Origin: Phascolarctos cinereus
Taxonomy: Eukaryota > Chordata > Mammalia > Diprotodontia > Phascolarctidae
Length of the DNA stretch: 64,000 nt
Assembly: GCF_002099425.1 (NCBI RefSeq)
Contig: NW_018344126.1
Span: forward strand, 5,022,501-5,086,500
Direction: 5' to 3'
Part shown: positions 28,021-40,175 of the stretch, piece by piece
Position numbering within the stretch: position 1 is the first letter of the stretch
Layout of the letters: every line of letters starts with the position of its first letter
The notes under the pieces: model-generated
Seen by the model: the letters and a program-made list of their open reading frames with translations, nothing else
What the model was told of the DNA's origin: nothing
The model's database searches: none
Position numbers and translations under genes: made by a program

Positions 28021-28589
28021 GCTGAATTAAAGCTCTCCAGAGAAGGAACTGATTTAAAAGGGTAAACTTTGATCTAAACTAGACAATTTCAAATAATATA
28101 TGGAGTGAAGGGTATCCCTTTCACTCCAAATGGCATGGGATATTGTATGACTTAAAAGGAGACAGGGTAGTCATCTCCAGGCTCTTTTCCTCCAACCCTT
28201 CTCCAAGTAAGACTTTATTTCTGCCATCAGGGGAAGCAGGAGTTTGGGGCCAGAAGCTTTGTTCTCCTCAGAGAAGAGGGGTACTGGGCTAGAATTATAT
28301 CTGTCTGTTCCCTTAAATATCATTAGCCTGGAGAATGTGGTTTTTTGGTTCAAGCTAACTGCTGATTGTTGTTCATTAATTCGAGAAACAGAACCCTGAG
28401 CTTTATATCCAAGGCTTGACTCCCCTCCCACCAAATAACAGCTCCACAATGAAAACACATAGGAAATAGCAAAAAAAAAAAAAGCCAATTCCATAGCAAA
28501 GAGAAATCAGAGAAAGTATACATATAAGAATATGTACCAAACAATACAGATGAAGGAACTCTGCCGTCAAGAGTGAGTTAACTTGGCTC

Positions 28590-28650
<61 letters not shown>

Positions 28651-28984
28651 TGCTCCAGATCTTAGCCAAGGAGAAATTCCTGGAAGTTTCTAGTATAGCA
28701 AGCTGGAGGTGGGAACATGATGGAGATTACCATCTTTCTCATATTGGCTTCTTCCAAGTTTTCTCTTTCAGTAACATGAAGTGGAATGATTATCTTCCAT
28801 TTTCTCTTTCAAACCAAGAAGCTAGAAGCACCCAACATGATTCCAGGACCTAAAGAAGCTTAAGACCCTCGAAAAGACTTTTTGAGTTCTGTTCTTTGTT
28901 GCTCTTATCAACTCTACCCTGCCACTCATACAGGCATAAGACATTAATCTTCATGAATAAGAAGAGATTACCACATGATCATAG
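28021..28984. other. Unassigned sequence with a GA tract
   Basis: A (GA)n microsatellite lies at about 28594-28648. I recognise nothing else. Confidence 0.5.
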
Positions 28985-29420
28985 ATATGAATTGAATTCA
29001 ATATTTACTATCCAGGTCTCCATGCTAGGTAGGCTTTGGGAATACAAAGAGAAAGTTAAAAAAAAATACCTGCCCTCAAGGACTTCTGTAGAAATAAGAG
29101 TATGGACTAAGAAAACATACATATAAATGCATAAATACAAGAAAATTTGAAGAGGGAGAGAATACTGAAGGAACTGGAAAAGATGGTAGGAAATGATATC
29201 TGAGTTCAATCTTAGAGGAAGCTTAACAGCTAGAAATGAGGAAGGAGTGAATTCTAGGCAGGCGAGACTGTATAAAAAGCAGGAAATGAAATGTTGAGTT
29301 TAGGCAGCCAAAAGTAGGCCAGCTTGATTGGAACAAAACAGGAGAAACATGAAATAAGTTTAGACTAGTAGGCTTAAATGTCAAGCTCAGGAGTTTGCAT
29401 GTGGGGAATAAAAGCTATTC
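28985..29420 (+). repeat. Ancient mammal-wide repeat, second copy
   Basis: Same family as 6692-9560: 'gaatacaaagagaaagttaa', 'tgccctcaaggacttctgta', then 'gaatgatatctgagttcaat'-like and 'gaaggagtgaattctaggca' blocks, in the same order. Confidence 0.5.
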
Positions 29421-30379
29421 AACAAGTATTTATTGAAATACTTTTTAAGGTATTCAACATTTTGAACTTTAAAATATTTATATACTTAAAATACATAAAC
29501 ATTCAAAATCCACAGTGTTAGAACAGTGTTGTATTTCTTTCTACTCAATTCCTCTCTTCCCCCAAATTCTATTCTTTTCTCAACTTTCTGTGAAGCATTT
29601 CTAGTAGTATTGTGATCACAGAACCATAGAATTGAGATAGTTCTTATGAATATATTCACATAAGAAGTGTTTTTTTTCTTTTGCAAAGCAAAATGATTCC
29701 TACTTCCTCCCTCAAAAAAAATTCCATACTCTTAAAAAAAATCCCTGCACCTGTTTGCTTTGACTTGTTAAAGAAATGTTTTACTTTATATTAAACGCAT
29801 ATGCAAGTAGCATCATTAATTATAAGTTAAAATAATGCAATTATATGTTTATATAGCATGTATTATAATACATGCATGTATGTGTGTATGTGTGTGTGTG
29901 TGTGTGTGTGTGTAGGTTACTGTAACATGAGAGAGACAATCCAAAGAGTCATGTATGGAGTACAGCAAGGAATGAATACAATAAAAACATTTAGCCTTTG
30001 TATCTTTTCTATGTCACAACCTCTACACCTTTTGAAGTTTATTTTGCCTCTGAACGCACACATATACATACATGTATATATGTACACACATGTGTATATA
30101 TACATGTATATATGTACTGTAATGATGTGTACATATTTATAAAACACATGTGTATATTATGTATAACACATGATATATCAAAATAATAATTAGGCACATT
30201 TTATCTGAAAAGAAGAATACTACAGTCTCAAATTACAGGCTACTGAAAGGACAACAGAAAGGTATACAGTGGTCCACACGTATTTCTGATGAAGAATTAC
30301 ATACTTGGGAAGTGGTATATATTCAAAAGAGTTGACTAGAAAAGGAGTTGGGCTGATTGATGAGAGAGAGGAATACTTA
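29421..30379. other. Unassigned sequence with TG and TA tracts
   Basis: A (TG)n tract lies at about 29885-29912, with CA/TA repeats at about 30055-30115. I recognise no gene or named repeat. Confidence 0.45.
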
Positions 30380-30800
30380 ACAGGCACTCCATGCATTTCA
30401 TTGGTATCCAAGTAATATTAAGAGATCTGGAGGAAAATCCCCCAAATGTTGGTTGGAATCCTATAGAGAATTAAGGAGAACATGAAAAGGGACCACAGAG
30501 GATAAGATACTATGAGTGGATTATACAACTGCTGGAGTATATACCTACATCACTTAGAACAGAGATTCATTGAGGTATTAAAGCATGAGTATAAACTTTC
30601 CAGCAAGTGGAGCTCCTCCCAAGTTGAAGTGGTTTTCCTTTGAGGGTTGGGCAAGATCCACATCACTAGAGATATTCAAAGAAAGACTGAACCAGTTCTT
30701 GTAAATTTGTAAACAGAATTCATGATTCTGTAGGGATTAGACTGTGTGAAACCATTAAGCCCATTTCAATTAGGTTTAGTGATTCTATGAGTGTTATGAA
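30380..30800 (+). repeat. CR1/L3-type LINE 3' region
   Basis: Sense. The last 200 bp fit the CR1/L3 3' end: 'caagatccacatcactagag', 'atattcaaagaaagactgaa', 'ttctgtagggattagactgt', ending 'ggtttagtgattctatgagt'. Confidence 0.65.
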
Positions 30801-30931
30801 CATGCCAATGGATTTGAAAAACAATGAGAATTGGGAAAATAGGTTAAAAAGTTATGACATAGCTTTCTGCTTTCATTCCTGGAATGAATGCATTACTTCC
30901 TCATCTCCATTTTTCAAAAGCCTTCTCTTCC

Positions 30932-31082
30932 TTTTTTTTTTTTTTTTTGCTAGGCAATGGGGTTAAGTGACTTGCCCAGGGTCACACAACTAGTAAGTGT
31001 TATGTGTCTGGGGCCAGATTTGAATTCAGGTCCTTCTGAATCCAGGGCCCATGATTTATCCACTGCACCATCTACCTGCCCC
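30932..31082 (-). repeat. WSINE1-type SINE, antisense
   Basis: Begins with the T-rich complement of the A tail (30932-30948), then 'ggggttaagtgacttgccca', 'gggtcacacaactagtaagt', 'ccagatttgaattcaggtcc' and 'atccactgcaccatctacct'. About 150 bp, near full length. Confidence 0.9.
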
Positions 31083-31084
31083 AG

Positions 31085-31365
31085 AAACCTCCTTCTCCTT
31101 CATAGTTCAGATGATGTGTGACCTTCCCCACAAAATCTACTCTGATCCCTTTCAGCTTAAAGTGTTCTGTTCCTTCCCAAATTTCCCTAATGTGTTGTTA
31201 TCTGGGGCTCTCCTTTGATCCATAATACCCGAAGTTGTATTATATTTATGGGTGTGGCTTTCTTAGTATAAACTCCTTGAGACCAGGAATTTTGAAATTT
31301 TTAATCTGTATCTCCAGAACCATATAGCACCCTCCTTTCAAGTCATGTGAGAAATACTTGCTAAA
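31085..31365 (+). repeat. L2 LINE 3' region
   Basis: Sense L2: 'cacaaaatctactctgatcc', 'taaactccttgagaccagga' and 'tctgtatctccagaaccata'. The tip is eroded. Confidence 0.6.
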
Positions 31366-32446
31366 ATGAAATTAATGTTTTGTCATTCAATGCAAGTTTC
31401 TTTAGCCCATTCATTACATGGTTTCTAAAATTATAGTCAATTAACTAAAACTGGGTTTTGAAAATTGACCCAATTTTCATCTAATATTTTTAATTAAATA
31501 AAATGTTAATTTTTCTTTTGATTTTTAAGCACTAAATTGGAGTTTTTACAGAAAATAGTCAATTTTCAAATATACTGGAACATTTTTTTTCAGTTGTTAC
31601 TTGTAGACCCCAGTTTAGAGTTTAATTTTTCCAAATATGTTTTTGTTTAATTTCCTTCTTTGAATGAGAAGTATTTAGATTACACATTATGCATTCTTTG
31701 TAACTCCCTGCAGAGTTCTGAAGTGTGTAATGCTCTTCTCACAATGGGAACTCAATCAATCTTTGTGTCAGTCCAACTAAGAATCAACATGCAAGAGAGT
31801 TCTCATTGTAATCAGAGACACAGTAGAAGTTAAGTGGGAAATGAAATACCCAAGTTTGACAAAAATTATTTTCATATCCATGAGAGATCTAGATATTAAG
31901 GCTGTACATAGATGACGTTTACTGGTCTTTCATAATTTCATTTCTAAATTTGTTAAATATCATCAACACACACACAGACACATAAGTGTGTGTGTCTGTG
32001 TCTGTGTGCATAGTGTTAAATGTCTCTAATTCTTTTGTATCAAGTTTTTACTTCTTTATTAATGGGTTGGTTGATTAATAAAGCACGCAATAATCATGAT
32101 TTGACCTACTGGTATATCTGAATCCCTAAAATAAGTCATATAGCATGATTTTATCATTATGACAGTTTGACATTTGTAGTTTACAATGGTGTATTCATGA
32201 ACTTGAGAACAACATAGAAGAAGTTACATATATGATTTTAATAATAGAGGTATTAACCTTGTAAATTTATTTTTTTCCTTTTTGCACTTGGAAATAATTG
32301 GAATCTATTCATAGTATATTGGTCATATAGTATATACTTGGACTAAGCTTATATTAATCCATTTATCATTTAAAAAGTTGTAAATGTTTCAAATACATAT
32401 GGAATGTTTAAATAATATATATTTTACTCCTTTTAAGCCTTAAAAT
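31366..32446. other. Unassigned AT-rich sequence
   Basis: A CA/TG dyad lies at about 31965-32010 ('cacacacacagacacataag' followed by 'tgtgtgtgtctgtgtctgtg'), which could form a hairpin. Otherwise nothing is recognised. Confidence 0.45.
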
Positions 32447-32705
32447 GGGAAGCTAGGTGGCCTAGTGGATAGAACATAGGGCCTGCAGTCAGAAAGAACT
32501 GGGTTCAAATCTGATCTTAGACACTAGCTATGTAACCCTGGGCAAGTCCCTTAACTATCTTTGCCTCAGTTTCTAATCTGTAAGTTTGTTTGTTTTTTTT
32601 TTTAACTGGCCTCAGATACTAGCTCTGTGACTCTGGGCAATTCACTTAACCCTGTTTGTCTCAGTTTCCTCATCTATAAAATAATCTGGAAAAAGAAACA
32701 GCAAA
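32447..32705 (+). repeat. MAR1-type SINE, sense, with extra copy of core
   Basis: Reads 'ggaagctaggtggcctagtg', 'gatagaacatagggcctgca', 'ctgggttcaaatctgatctt', 'aaccctgggcaagtccctta', then a T-rich stretch and a second core 'ggcctcagatactagctctg' with 'ctgggcaattcacttaaccc' and 'agtttcctcatctataaaat'. Either two SINEs are joined or the core is duplicated. Its right end meets the LINE array. Confidence 0.8.
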
Positions 32706-32719
32706 CCAATCTTCTATTA

Positions 32720-33540
32720 AATTTAATGAAATCATTCTTGTTATAGTTCTAGTAGCATATAGGAAAACAGAAACAATATTACCTCATTGTGTTTCCATAT
32801 GATTATGCTTATCTGCTACATCTCTGTACTTTGGCAACCTTTTCTTCCATGTAGCTTGGAAATTGAATAATTAATTATACATTAATTAAAACAATATTAA
32901 TTAACAATTAAATTAACATAAACTTTAATATAATAATTAACATAACATTAAAGTAACATTAATTTTAAAAATATCCTTATGGATCAATGTGAAGTATGTG
33001 TGATTGTGGGCAACAGTATATCCTGTGATGATGAGCTATTTCCACCATAGATCATTGATTAGATTCTCCAGGGAATTTTGAGTTCTCTACTTGTAGTATT
33101 AGGATTTGTCACCTTTCAGTCCATAAAATATAGTTTCTGATGCACAATTATAGCTATCTCGTCACATCTTGCTCAGAATTCACTAAGGGATAAATTTTAA
33201 AAGTTTGTAAATATTACCTGGTTTTGAAATTTTCCTTGCGTAATGTATGCATTGATCATTGTGTTTGGGTCCCACAAGGATAAGCCTTCTACAGTTTCTT
33301 GTGGCAATGTCCTGATCCTGAATTGACATCATAATCATTCTGTATCCATAAATATATGTATGACAGTTGTCTTGATATTTTCGTCAATCTATTGTAATAT
33401 GAATCCATATAAGTGTTATTAAAGTAGGGCCTTTTGATTCCATTCATGATTTTAGCTCTTCCATAGGTTTCATTCAGATGTAAAAATCTTTAATTTATAT
33501 TTGCCCTCACCCTTACAATTGCTCATTACAGTGATGTCTT
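32720..33540 (-). mobile_element. Dong/R4-type LINE, array copy D (3' part)
   Basis: Minus-strand reading gives the part after the reverse transcriptase. IQDQDIATRNCRRLI (33279-33330) matches the conserved IQDQVI-TRNYKK block that precedes the zinc knuckle. LWW..LIITGYTVAHN (about 33000-33060) matches the LYWDRTIITDRTIPHNRPD motif of the restriction-like endonuclease. LPKYRDVADKHNHME (about 32800-32860) matches the EK..KY.DLA-EIK-MW region. A TTAA-rich insertion (32866-32960) separates the last two. It lacks the RT, so it is 5'-truncated. Frame-broken. Confidence 0.72.
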
Positions 33541-33635
33541 CTTTTTGCAAAAGTATTTTTGTCAAATGTTGAATTGGTTAAATCTCACCTTATTCTCATA
33601 TTTGTCTTCTTTTTTTCAAAGACGATGTCATGTTA

Positions 33636-33676
33636 TATATATATATATATATATAATTATTATTATTAAAGATTCA
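33636..33676. repeat. TA and TAA microsatellite between array copies
   Basis: (TA)n followed by 'attattattattaaa'. It lies between copies C and D of the LINE array. Dong-type elements are known to prefer TAA repeats, so this could be a target remnant, but that is only a suggestion. Confidence 0.7.
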
Positions 33677-34400
33677 GATACAAATTATCCTGGGACAAAT
33701 ATCTGTCACATTAGTATGGCATGTACTATGTGCTTAATAGATATTGGATATGACTTATACTTAATGTTCTACAGGCTATTGCATAGGTGGATAAAATGAC
33801 TTTTGTAATTGAATGAAAATACTGGGACATGAATTAATCCTCCATAGTCTAGCTGAAAAACATCTTTCTGACACTTTCTAGTAGCAGAAAAGATGATGAG
33901 GATGCTATATATGTACCTTAAGCTGTTCTCACATGGTTTTGCTATGTTTCTATATTTTGACAGCTTACCATCCCCTTCCATTCCCCCATTTCTGTCATGT
34001 AGCTTAGGGATTGAATACTTGGTATAGCTACAACATAGAAATCTATTAAAAACCATTGTTTTCCAACTTTTAAGGGTAAGTATTATATCTGAGTGATTGT
34101 AATAATTTATTGAATTAATATTTGGTGGTATGTATTTCTAGTTTGGAGGTTTGTTGTCTGTGAATTTTTGAAGAATAGTAAATGCCTGGGGTATAAGTAT
34201 AGACACCTGTTACAGAAAACAAAGGATGGGATGGGGAATTACAGATTTCCACCATTTGTACAGCATTTCTTTGTCAACACATTGTTGATTGAGTTCATGT
34301 GGTTCTTACCCACAGATGGCCTTTTGATTCCCTTTTGGGGTCTTAGCCATTTCATAAGATCCATCCAGAGCTAAACAACTTTCATTTATATTCAAAAAAC
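33677..34400 (-). mobile_element. Dong/R4-type LINE, array copy C (3' part)
   Basis: Starts just upstream of the IQDQ block (34260-34400), with NHMNSINNVLTKKC-like residues that match NKHMNSNNLLTKNC in copy A and TYMDSYYNRLTK in copy D. Next comes LYKWWKSVI (about 34240, endonuclease W motif) and KLSKYRNIAKP..NSLRYI and YSILIIFSATRK (33870-33990), matching the KYEDLA-EIK-MW…IIPVVIGATG pattern. It ends at about 33690 in a block that copy B repeats at 34460 ('tcctgggacaa'). A 95-codon antisense frame (33769-34056) falls within it and is not a host gene. Confidence 0.7.
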
Positions 34401-34954
34401 CCAGTGGCATATTATAATCTTATCTTCATCTTTTTCAATGGGATTTAAGTATAAACAATCCTGGGACAAGCTGCTATTGTACTATTATCCTTTGGTATGT
34501 AAGGTTATACTGACTGTTGTTTTAGGTTGCTCAAATAGCTGATTTTTGTAATAGAATAGAAGTACTAAGATACAAGTTCATTTTCTGAAAGCTTGCTGAA
34601 AACATCATTGGTATAACTCCAATAGCAGAGGGGAAAGCAGGAATAATATATACCTCATCCTGTTCCCTTTTATTTTGATTTCTTCTGTTAAATCTTTATA
34701 TTTTAACAGCTTTTGTTACATGTACTTAAGTGATGATGATTATTTGCTTCCATCCATCTACTAAAAACAATGCTGTCAAGATTTTATGGATTATACATAC
34801 GTGTGTGTGTGCGTGTGTGTGTGTGTGTGTGTGTAAAATAATTCAATCTGTCAAGATGGTCCAAATCCTATACACTTTGTTGATTAAGCTCTCTGGGAAA
34901 TTTTCTGGAATGTTTTTGTAAAATGTTTTTGTCATCTATCGGTGGAAAGATATT

Positions 34955-35058
34955 GAATGTCTGTCTTTAAACTTTCTTTGTATCCCTGGCACTTAGAAGA
35001 GTTCCTTGCACATAGGAGGTACATAATAAAGGTTTTTAGACTGATAAATATGCTTATT
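34955..35058 (+). repeat. L2 LINE 3' tip within LINE array
   Basis: 'tctttgtatccctggcactt', 'agaagagttccttgcacata', 'ggaggtacataataaaggtt': L2 3' terminus in sense orientation, opposite to the host LINE. Confidence 0.65.
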
Positions 35059-36263
35059 GACTGACATATAATGTATAATTTTAGACACCAGGGTATGTCT
35101 TGCCAAGCATTTAGTAAACTGTAATTTTTATAGCCTGCAGTAATATGTTATACATTTTCTCTTGTTTCTTTCCACAATCTACTTTGGTCATCAAGTAGGG
35201 GACTTCTTAAACATAACCCTTCTGTTATCTCTGGTGGCAATGACCTAATTTTCAATTTCTTCTTTTCAACACATCATTGGCTGAATTTATGCTAATATTG
35301 CTAATAGAGGGTTTTTTGAGTCCATTAGCTTAGGTCTTTCATAGTCTACACTTGAAAGAAAATATCTTCCAATAGTACTGTACAAATCCGATGATCTGTA
35401 CCTGTAATCAGTATTGCTTGGTGAAGTAATGTCTAATGAGATAATGATTAGTCGTCCTCCTTCTCATGAGGAAATGTTAATTTTTCTATACTTGCCATAG
35501 GGTAGTGTGACCCATGTCTCATTAACATCATAGCATTTTTTTTTGCCAAGTACTTTCTAATGTGTTTTATTTTTCAGCTCTGAAAATAGTATTATGTAGG
35601 TGTTAACTGCTTTAAAAGTTTTCTTCCCATTCAACTCTGATTTCAGGATGTTGGTAAATCCCTTAACATATTCAACCACAAACTTCTTTTTGCCATCCTT
35701 TTGCTTGATGAAGATTTTCTAAAAGAGAAGAATATAACAGTAGGTACCACATTCATTTATTGCTTCAAAGGGATCTCTGAAGAGAAGCTTGAAATCCTCA
35801 GTTTGTTTCTGTTATTGTTTTACATTAAAAATTTTTCACTTGAGTCAAAATGATATTTTTATTGCACTGGAGAAAGATTCTGTAAGATGAAGGAGCTGTT
35901 AATGAGTTTTTCAATAGATCCATCATGCTGGATATCATACATTTACTTCAAATGTATGTTTTGTTTTATTATTTTGTTTTAATTTTCACTTTATTTGGAA
36001 GTCATTTAGTTCTGTTTAAATAATAACAATGGATTTAAGGCTAGGCAGAACTAAAATGGATTTAAACTATCTCCATGAAGAATTTGGTGTTTTACCTCAA
36101 TTGTTATTGACAATTGATGATACTTTATGAATAAAGAACAATTTTCCACATGGACAATAAATACTCTAATATTTGCACTATTCTTGAACCTAGTTTGCAT
36201 ATTTGCATTACACAAATAAATCATCTGTGAAGCATTGAGTCCAGGGCTTTTAAAAAATCATCA

Positions 36264-37111
36264 AAAGCAATGTAAATTGACAAAACAAAGATTGATAAAT
36301 GTTGGAGAAGGTATGGGGAAATCGGAACACTAATGCATTGTTAGTAGAGTTGTGAACTGACCCAACAATTGTGGAGAACATCTTGGAACTATGCCCAAAG
36401 AGCTATAAAGTTGTGCATACCCTTTGATCAAGCAATACCACCACTAGATCTATATCCCAAAGAGATCATAAAAAAGGGGGAAAAAAGGACCAATATGTAC
36501 AAAAATATTTATAGCGGCTCTTTTTGTGATAGCAAAGAATTAGAAATTGAGGGGATACCCATCAGTTGAGAAATGGCTAATCAAGTTGTGGTATACAAAT
36601 GTAATTGGAATACTATTGTTCCATAAGAAATGATGAGCAGGCGGACCTCAGAAAAACCTGGAAAGACTCATATGAACTGATGCTGAGCAAAATGAGCAGA
36701 AGCAGGAGAACATTGTAGACAGTAACAGCAACATTGTGTGAAGACTAACTTTGATAGACTTAACTCTGCTGAGAAATGTAATGATCTAAGACAATTCAAA
36801 AAGACTCATGATGGAAAACGCTATCTATACCCAGAGAAAAGAACTATGGAGTTTGGATGCAGATCAAAATATTATTTTCTATTTTGTTTTTGTTTTTTTC
36901 TTTCTTGTGGTTATTCTGGTTCTTTGCTTTTGATCCTTCTTTCATAACATGACTAATGTGGAAATATGTTTAATATGATCATACATGTATAGCCTGTATC
37001 AGATTGCATGCCATCTTGGGGTATGGGGAGGTAAGGGAGGGAGGAAAATTTAGAACTCAAAATCTTATAAAAGCAAGTGCTGAAAACTAAAAATAATTAA
37101 AGAAAGCAATG
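36264..37111 (+). mobile_element. L1 3' end inserted in array copy B
   Basis: A 5'-truncated sense L1 (36273-37102) with the end of ORF2 and the 3' UTR: 'gcccaaagagctataaagtt' (YAQRAIKLC), 'atcccaaagagatcataaaa' and 'gcaagtgctgaaaactaaaa'. The 9-bp duplication 'aaagcaatg' lies at 36264-36272 and 37103-37111. It splits LINE copy B between the KDQL-like motif and RT motif A, which dates it after the array formed. The last ORF2 residues are interrupted several times. Confidence 0.88.
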
Positions 37112-37413
37112 AAAATATTATGTTGCTCTTGGGCAAATTATTCAATAATAACAAAATCAATAATAAGCTGTTCTTTACATTCATAGGAATTTTTGGCAAA
37201 TATTTTGTATTCCTTAACCAACATTGTATTTTCAGTACTACTAGCTATGAATTCTTTGTCATCTGTTAGTTTATAAAGGACAGTGAGGTTTAGGTGTATC
37301 ATTCTTGCCAATCTGACTGTTTTTAAAGGTAGCTGGTAGATGCTAATTTTTTTCTACCTTTAGTGGTATATTCCATGGTTTTCATCACTTCATTGCATAA
37401 TGTGAATCAATTA

Positions 37414-37670
37414 AGTCCAGCCTTCTCCTTCTCCTTCTCCTTCTCTTTCTTCTTCTTCTTCTTGAAGATTCTTCTTCTTCTTCTTCTTCTTCTTCTTCTT
37501 CTTCTTCTTCTTCACCACCACAATTAGGGTTAAGTGACTTGCCCAGGGTCACACAGCTAGTAACTGTCAAGTGCTTGGTCTGAGGCCGGATTTGAACTCA
37601 GGTCCTCCTGACTTCAGGACTAGTGCTCTATCCACTGCGCCACCTCGCTGCCCCCTCAGTCCAGACTTCT
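37414..37670 (-). repeat. WSINE1-type SINE with expanded CTT tail
   Basis: Antisense SINE (37514-37657) whose tail has become a (CTT)n tract (37427-37513). Near-identical 13-bp duplications ('agtccag.cttct') lie at 37414-37426 and 37658-37670, so the tract belongs to the SINE. It sits inside the zinc-knuckle region of LINE copy A, whose reading resumes across the site once the SINE is set aside. Confidence 0.85.
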
Positions 37671-38662
37671 TAAAGATAACCTTTTTGTAATTTCTGTTGG
37701 CAATTACCTGATCTTGGATCACTATCTTAAAGTCTTTATATAGACAAATCTGTATGAGATAGTTGTCTGACAATTCTTTGTCAACAGATTATTTGAATTC
37801 ATGTGCTTGTTGCCTTTGAAGTGAATACCTTTGGAATGCACTGCTATATGTTCATTATTTCATAGGCTTTGTCTATAGACAATGCTTTTGGTTGCATTAG
37901 GCAAATTCATATTCAGTTTTGGAACAAAATGAAATACTGTAGGTCATCATTCATAATTAGCAAAAAGAGATTTACTTAGCCACAACATGGAAAGGACATT
38001 CAATAAAGCATTGTGGCACTTACTTTACCTCCACATGGAAATACTTTTGGTCAGCTGTGTAGAATGTGGTGATCCATGTGGTCCTAGGAAAGTGAGTTTT
38101 TTTTTCAAAATGATTTCTATAAATTCTTAAACCTGTTTATCAAATTACCTGAGAACACCTAACAATTCTATTCTTTTGTTGGATGAAGTATTAATCTTTC
38201 TACAGCTATATTGTGATGATGTATCCTGTATTTTATTTAAATAAACAAAACAAAAGGTAAAGCTTTCTGCCTGGAAACTTTTTAGGTTATTATTATCCAT
38301 TTTTGCTCTACCATAATGTATACATTAAAGCTGATATAGGTGTTAATTGCTCTAAATATGTTCTTAAGTTTTGATTTAAGGATTCTAGTAAATCTCTTAA
38401 CATGCATTGCTTCGATTTTCTCCTTAATGTGTCTTGCCTGAAAAAAAAAAAAAAGAAAAACAAAAAAACCCCAAAGTCTTTATTCATTGGTTAAATTTGG
38501 CCTCAAAGCTCAAAGCCTTTAGTCTCTATTCTTCCTTAGCTCACATTAAGAAATGTATACTTATTATATCTAAATGACATTCAGACTCTTGGTGAAAGTT
38601 TCCACAAGCTGAAATTGGAGTTTAATAGCTTTTCAGATGATCCATAAAACTTGATGTTATTC

Positions 38663-38901
38663 ATATAAATCAGCAGCTTTTAAACTTTTTGGTCTCAAGG
38701 CCCCTTTATATTCTTAAAAATTATTTAGGACTTCCAAATTGCTTGTGCTTATGTGGGTTATAACTATTGATATTTACTGTATAAGAAATTAAAATATCTT
38801 AGTATTATTATGAAAATACTTTTGACCTTGTAGACCACATGAAAGGATCTGAGGACCCATAGGAGTCCCCAGACCACACTTTGAAAACTGCTGATATAAA
38901 T
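38663..38901. mobile_element. hAT-type MITE with 8-bp duplication
   Basis: A 223-bp non-autonomous element (38671-38893). The terminal inverted repeats are 'cagcagcttttaaacttttt' on the left and the complement of 'cacactttgaaaactgctg' on the right. The perfect 8-bp duplication 'atataaat' lies at 38663-38670 and 38894-38901, the size made by hAT transposases. Its inside ('ggtctcaaggcccctttata', 'gggttataactattgatatt', 'ggagtccccagaccacactt') is known to me from other mammals. It interrupts the palm region of LINE copy A. Confidence 0.9.
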
Positions 38902-39148
38902 GAAATGCATAATGAGATTAAAAAAAAATTCCTCTGATGTTTCAGACTTCCATTCAGGAGTTATGATTATGAATTTAAGGCTAGGTATAATCATAAAAGG
39001 CTTGAACTGTCTTCCTGAGAAGATCCTCCATTTTATATTACTTTTTCTTGATATCATTGCATTGATGACATGTTTTAAATGAGAACAATTTTAAATTTAA
39101 ATTGTAAATGAGAACAGTTTTCCATGTGGATATCAAGTACTTTAGCAT

Positions 39149-39955
39149 GTTAAAACTGAACTCATTGCCTTTCCCCCAAACCCTCTTCTCCTCTGAACTT
39201 CTCTATTCCTGTCCGAGGTAACACCATCCTTCTAGCCCTCCAGGTTTGTAACCTAAGTGTCATCATCAGTTTTTCAGTATCTCTCCTTCCCACTATCCAA
39301 TCTATTGGTAAGACCTGCCAATTGTACCTTTGCAACATTGCTTCAATATGCCCCCTTCTCTCTTCTGACACTATCACCAACCTGGTAGAGGATTTAATCA
39401 CCTCATGCCTGAGCTATTGCAATAGTTTCCTGGTAGTTCCACTTGACTCAATCCTCTTCCCACACCAATGAATCCTCCAGTCAGCCACCAAAGTGATTTT
39501 TCTAAATCAATAATGTCAGTCCCCTACTCAGTAAACTCCACTGCCTCTCTATCCCCTCCAGGATCAAATGCAAAATCCTCTGTTTGGCCTTCAAACTCCT
39601 TCATAACCTATACCCCTCCTAACTTCTAAGTCTTTTATACCTTACTCTGTGCCTTATACTTTTCAATGCAGTGACACTGGCCTCCCAGCTGCTCCATGAA
39701 TGAGATACTTTACCTTTCAGTTCTGGGCATTTTATTTGGGTATTTCCCGTGCCTGACATATTATTTCCTCCTCATCTCTATTTACAGGCTTTCCTGGCCT
39801 CCTTTAATTCCTAATTGAATTCTCATGTTCTACAAGAAGCCTTCCCCAACCCCTTTTAATTCCAGCACCTTTCTTCTTTTAATTATTTCCTATTTATCCT
39901 TTATATAGTTTGTTGCATATAAATATAAATATATATGTATGTATATATATATATG

Positions 39956-39992
<37 letters not shown>

Positions 39993-40175
39993 TTGTGTGT
40001 ACACATCTATATCCATGGCTGTATCTATATCTAGACATCTAAATTATGCTGTCTTCCCTACTAGAGTTTAAGCTCCTTGAGGGAAGAGACTCTCTTTTGC
40101 CTCTCTTTGTGTATCCACAGCACTTAACGGAGTACCTGGCACATGGCAGGCACTTAATAAATGTTTATTGACTGA
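39149..40175 (+). repeat. L2 LINE inserted in array copy A
   Basis: A 1-kb sense L2 from 'aaactgaactcattgccttt' through 'ggatttaatcacctcatgcc', 'ggatcaaatgcaaaatcctc' and 'ctacaagaagccttccccaa' to the terminal 'ggcacttaataaatgtttat'. A TA/TG tract (39912-39991) has expanded inside it. It separates RT motif A from motif B of the antisense LINE copy, so it is younger than that LINE. Confidence 0.9.

Larger units (their letters stand above)
34450..37210 (-). mobile_element. Dong/R4-type LINE, array copy B
   Basis: From right to left: KNSYECKEQLIIDFVII (37112-37180, the EQKGC.K-S-GCKDQL motif), then after a later L1 insertion ALDSMLHR..ICVMQICKLGS (RT motif A, 36190-36260), DGSIEKLINSSFILQNL (about 35880-35960, after the YxDD position), VVEYVKGFTNILKSELNGK and TFKAVNTYI (35580-35720), HGSHYPMASIEKLTFPHEK (about 35450-35510), VIATRDNRRVMFKKSP and then RLWKETRENV..HITAGY (35120-35260, the knuckle), VYRIWTILTD (about 34850-34890) and YKDLTEEIKIKGNRM (about 34650-34720). 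It spans RT to endonuclease in the correct order, which settles the family. Many breaks. A short L2 tip (34955-35058) and a (TG)n tract (34799-34835) interrupt it. Confidence 0.85.
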
